Positions 61,701 to 64,000 of a stretch of DNA of 64,000 nt are shown here, piece by piece. This DNA is from Otis tarda (Eukaryota; Chordata; Aves; Otidiformes; Otididae), in NCBI GenBank assembly GCA_026413225.1, contig CM048557.1:18516871-18580870 (forward strand). The letters run 5' to 3'. Below the pieces are notes generated by a model. It saw nothing but the letters and a program-made list of their open reading frames with translations, searched no databases and was not told the origin of the DNA. Made by a program: the position numbers and the translations under genes. The number at the start of each line of letters is the position of its first letter. Position 1 is the first letter of the stretch.

Positions 61701-64000
61701 CCAGGAATGTGGTCCATGTGATCCTGCAAGTAGTCAGATAAGTCCTCTTTTCTGTCTCGATAAGACACTAAGTTGTATACAGATACTAAAAAACCCTTTT
61801 CTAACTATTAAAATGATGTGTGTGATGATAATTGATGATAAAAATACTAGCTTTATATCAAAGGCCAGCTGCAACAGAATCAGCTGCTATTTCTTTTGCT
61901 CAGTGAATGCAAGAAAAATTGTGTAGAAAAATGTATTTCTCTTAACTCTGCGTGAGTCTAACCCAAAAAAGTAAAACACAGGGAAACACAAGAGCAAAGG
62001 TCAGTTAGAAGAAAGCTCTGCTTGGCATAAGGTAGCTAAAAGACAGCTTTACATTCATAGCACCTGAGATCTTACCCTAATATACAGAAATTTTTCTTGC
62101 AACAGAGCTAGATTATAGAGCACAGGTTCTTTTCCCTTAAATGTATCTTAGAAAACTGAATGTTGAAATAAACACACTTCCATTTCGCCGCTTGCTATAC
62201 TAGATTAAGCTCTCTTAATAGGAACCCTAGATATTTCCCCCCAGTCATACCCTCGATTCTTTAAGTCCAGTATCTTTGGCCTTGCCCTGCAAATATCTAA
62301 TTTAAGGAGTACTTGCTTCTATGGAAGAATAAACACATATACTGGTTGGTTTTTGGTTTTTTTTTTGTTTGACAGAAAAACATTTCTTTGCGTTGTAAAA
62401 CATTCCGTTCTTTTTGTAATGAGGGAATGAAAGTCACCTGCCGTGGTCCTTACAGCAGTGCCCCTCCAGCACTTCCACCCACCTTCTGCCCTTTGCTGAG
62501 TTTTGTCCACTTGTCTGAAGGAAAGTCATAAAAACAGATGCTCTGCAGAACCCACTTTCATCTCCCTCTTGTATCATCTTTTTATACATGCAGTGAGGTG
62601 CAATTTCAAAAGAAACCTATTTTCATGGTGGCTCGCTGATGGCACACTGCTTCGTAGATTCTCTGATACCTAATAAAAGACGTGACATTCCCACATGCTG
62701 AAAAATTAAGAAAACACAAGACCAATCTATCAGAAGATAATCTTCATTCATTCTGGAGCTCACATGCCTTCTGATGATCTTTTTTTGTTTTACTTTATCA
62801 GATAACTTCACAATAAAGAATTATGCAGACTTTGCATGTTTTGGAATATTATTTCTAAAGCAACCAACATGTTTTGCCTGTAGAGACAAAAGGGAATATC
62901 GTTGGCCTCAAGCACCTATATATCATGGATGGCTCAAAATCACAACGTACTTCTCATCTGGTACTTATTTTTCATGATACAGCAAGGGTTAGTTTGATCT
63001 TTTTGACACACAGAGGTATTCATTCTATCTCTAGGGGTGGAAAAGATACTTCTTTCTCACATAGCTGTACTCACTGACAAACAGAAATCTTGAACTTCAC
63101 AGAGAATTATAACAGAATATAAAAAAACTATGAAAAATGAGATAAATTACATGTATCTTTTCTAGTGAGAAAACAGCAAGCTAAAATGAAATACTCTTTT
63201 CTTCCCACACCAAATTTTGAAAGCTTCCTACTAGCTGATACAAAAATGGATGCCATTTCAGATCTCTACCCCTTCCATTTCTTACAGACCATTTTTTTCT
63301 GAGACATTCTGGTTCAGTAGTGCCACTGAAAGTATTAAAAACAGCATAATATAATTTAATTCTTGTGCTATTCTAGATACCAGAATGACTTTAAATTGCT
63401 TTTGAACAAACTAGAAAGCTGAAGTTAATTGAACACAATGATTCACGTAGCAAATTATCTTACTACTAATGGTATGGAAGAAAGAAGCCCGATTAGTAAA
63501 CCCTGCTGGATACTTGCAACGTGAGAAGTCGAGAGATGCCAGAACTAAATCAGAGAGGTGAAGATCAATAGTTCTTTAATCAATGGTGGATTACAGTGGG
63601 ATTTATTCTGCTGAAAACAGCAGGGGCAGATAAATTCCCCACTGAGATTAATTACTGAGAAGGGGGGATGCAAACAGAGGAGTGTAGTTATCTTTGTGAC
63701 AACTGTAAGTGGCAAGAACACCACCAGTGGGAGTACAGAGCTATTGCCTGAGTCTCTGCTGGTAACCATCATCACCCTCATCAAATTCCCAGCACCTCTT
63801 AGTTCCTTAGAAGAAACTGCCTTGAAGTCTGTGTATTTCTACAAACACAAATACTGTGAACCAAAAAGCAAGGACAACTTTGGCTTTGTTTTTAAACCGA
63901 TGAGTTGTTATAGCTGTTGGATTAATAAAAATTCCATGTTGCTGAGATGAAAGCACCAGTGTGTACAGCTAAAAAATGACAGCTTCATGCACAAAGGTGC

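Larger units (their letters stand above)
55433..64000. other. Non-coding stretch to the right edge, A-rich on the + strand
   Basis: No exon or known gene recognised on either strand. I looked in particular for - strand exons of CHID1, the neighbour of TSPAN4 in mammals, and found none. Listed A-rich and tandem repeats lie inside. The largest open frames (about 110 codons at 57686-58018 +, 58742-59068 - and 58755-59084 +, the last two overlapping on opposite strands) have no recognisable domain. Confidence 0.5.

Noticed and set aside
43671-64000. CHID1, expected as a - strand neighbour of TSPAN4
   Set aside because: I searched the - strand by eye for its conserved C-terminal words and found none; naming it would rest only on mammalian gene order.

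Overview
The window looks like bird nuclear DNA. CR1 LINE fragments with the typical avian 3' end recur in both orientations. Three solitary LTRs of endogenous-retrovirus type are present. Coding sequence is sparse and split into short exons by long introns. The LTR types resemble those common in Neoaves, but the species cannot be fixed from sequence alone.

Only one gene can be supported: the 3' half of TSPAN4 (tetraspanin-4) on the + strand. Four coding exons lie at 26415-26516, 35950-36081, 37754-37837 and 41011-41079. All have consensus AG/GT borders and all junctions are phase 0. Together they encode 128 residues ending at a TAG: most of the large extracellular loop (CCG motif, second CC pair, two more cysteines, two N-glycosylation sequons), the fourth membrane segment and a short cytoplasmic tail. 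The first ~110 residues (first three membrane segments) were not found and should lie upstream, so bases 1-26414 are the 3' part of a very large intron.

Layout: 1-26414 is intron with a CR1 split by a nested solo LTR (189-1960), an old LINE-like fragment (about 11570-11845), a CR1 (13738-14160), two copies of an unidentified ~130-bp repeat (9744 and 14185) and a second solo LTR (25357-25969). 26517-35949 is intron with a third, GC-rich solo LTR (27397-28537), a possible ancient SINE tail near 30.1 kb and a pyrimidine-rich block at 33.2-34.4 kb. 36082-41010 holds the two last introns, an AC microsatellite and a sense CR1. From 41080 on come the 3' UTR and about 20 kb without a recognisable gene, holding a CR1 at 46.7 kb, a CR1 tail at 55.4 kb, microsatellites and A-rich runs. 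In this last part the + strand tends to be A-rich, whereas upstream it tends to be T-rich. That would fit a gene transcribed from the - strand there, but I recognise no exon of it.

No new multi-gene system was found. The items most worth checking are the strand-composition switch near the end of TSPAN4, the duplicated unknown repeat, the antisense bias of the LTRs inside TSPAN4, and a few gene-like open frames without known relatives.
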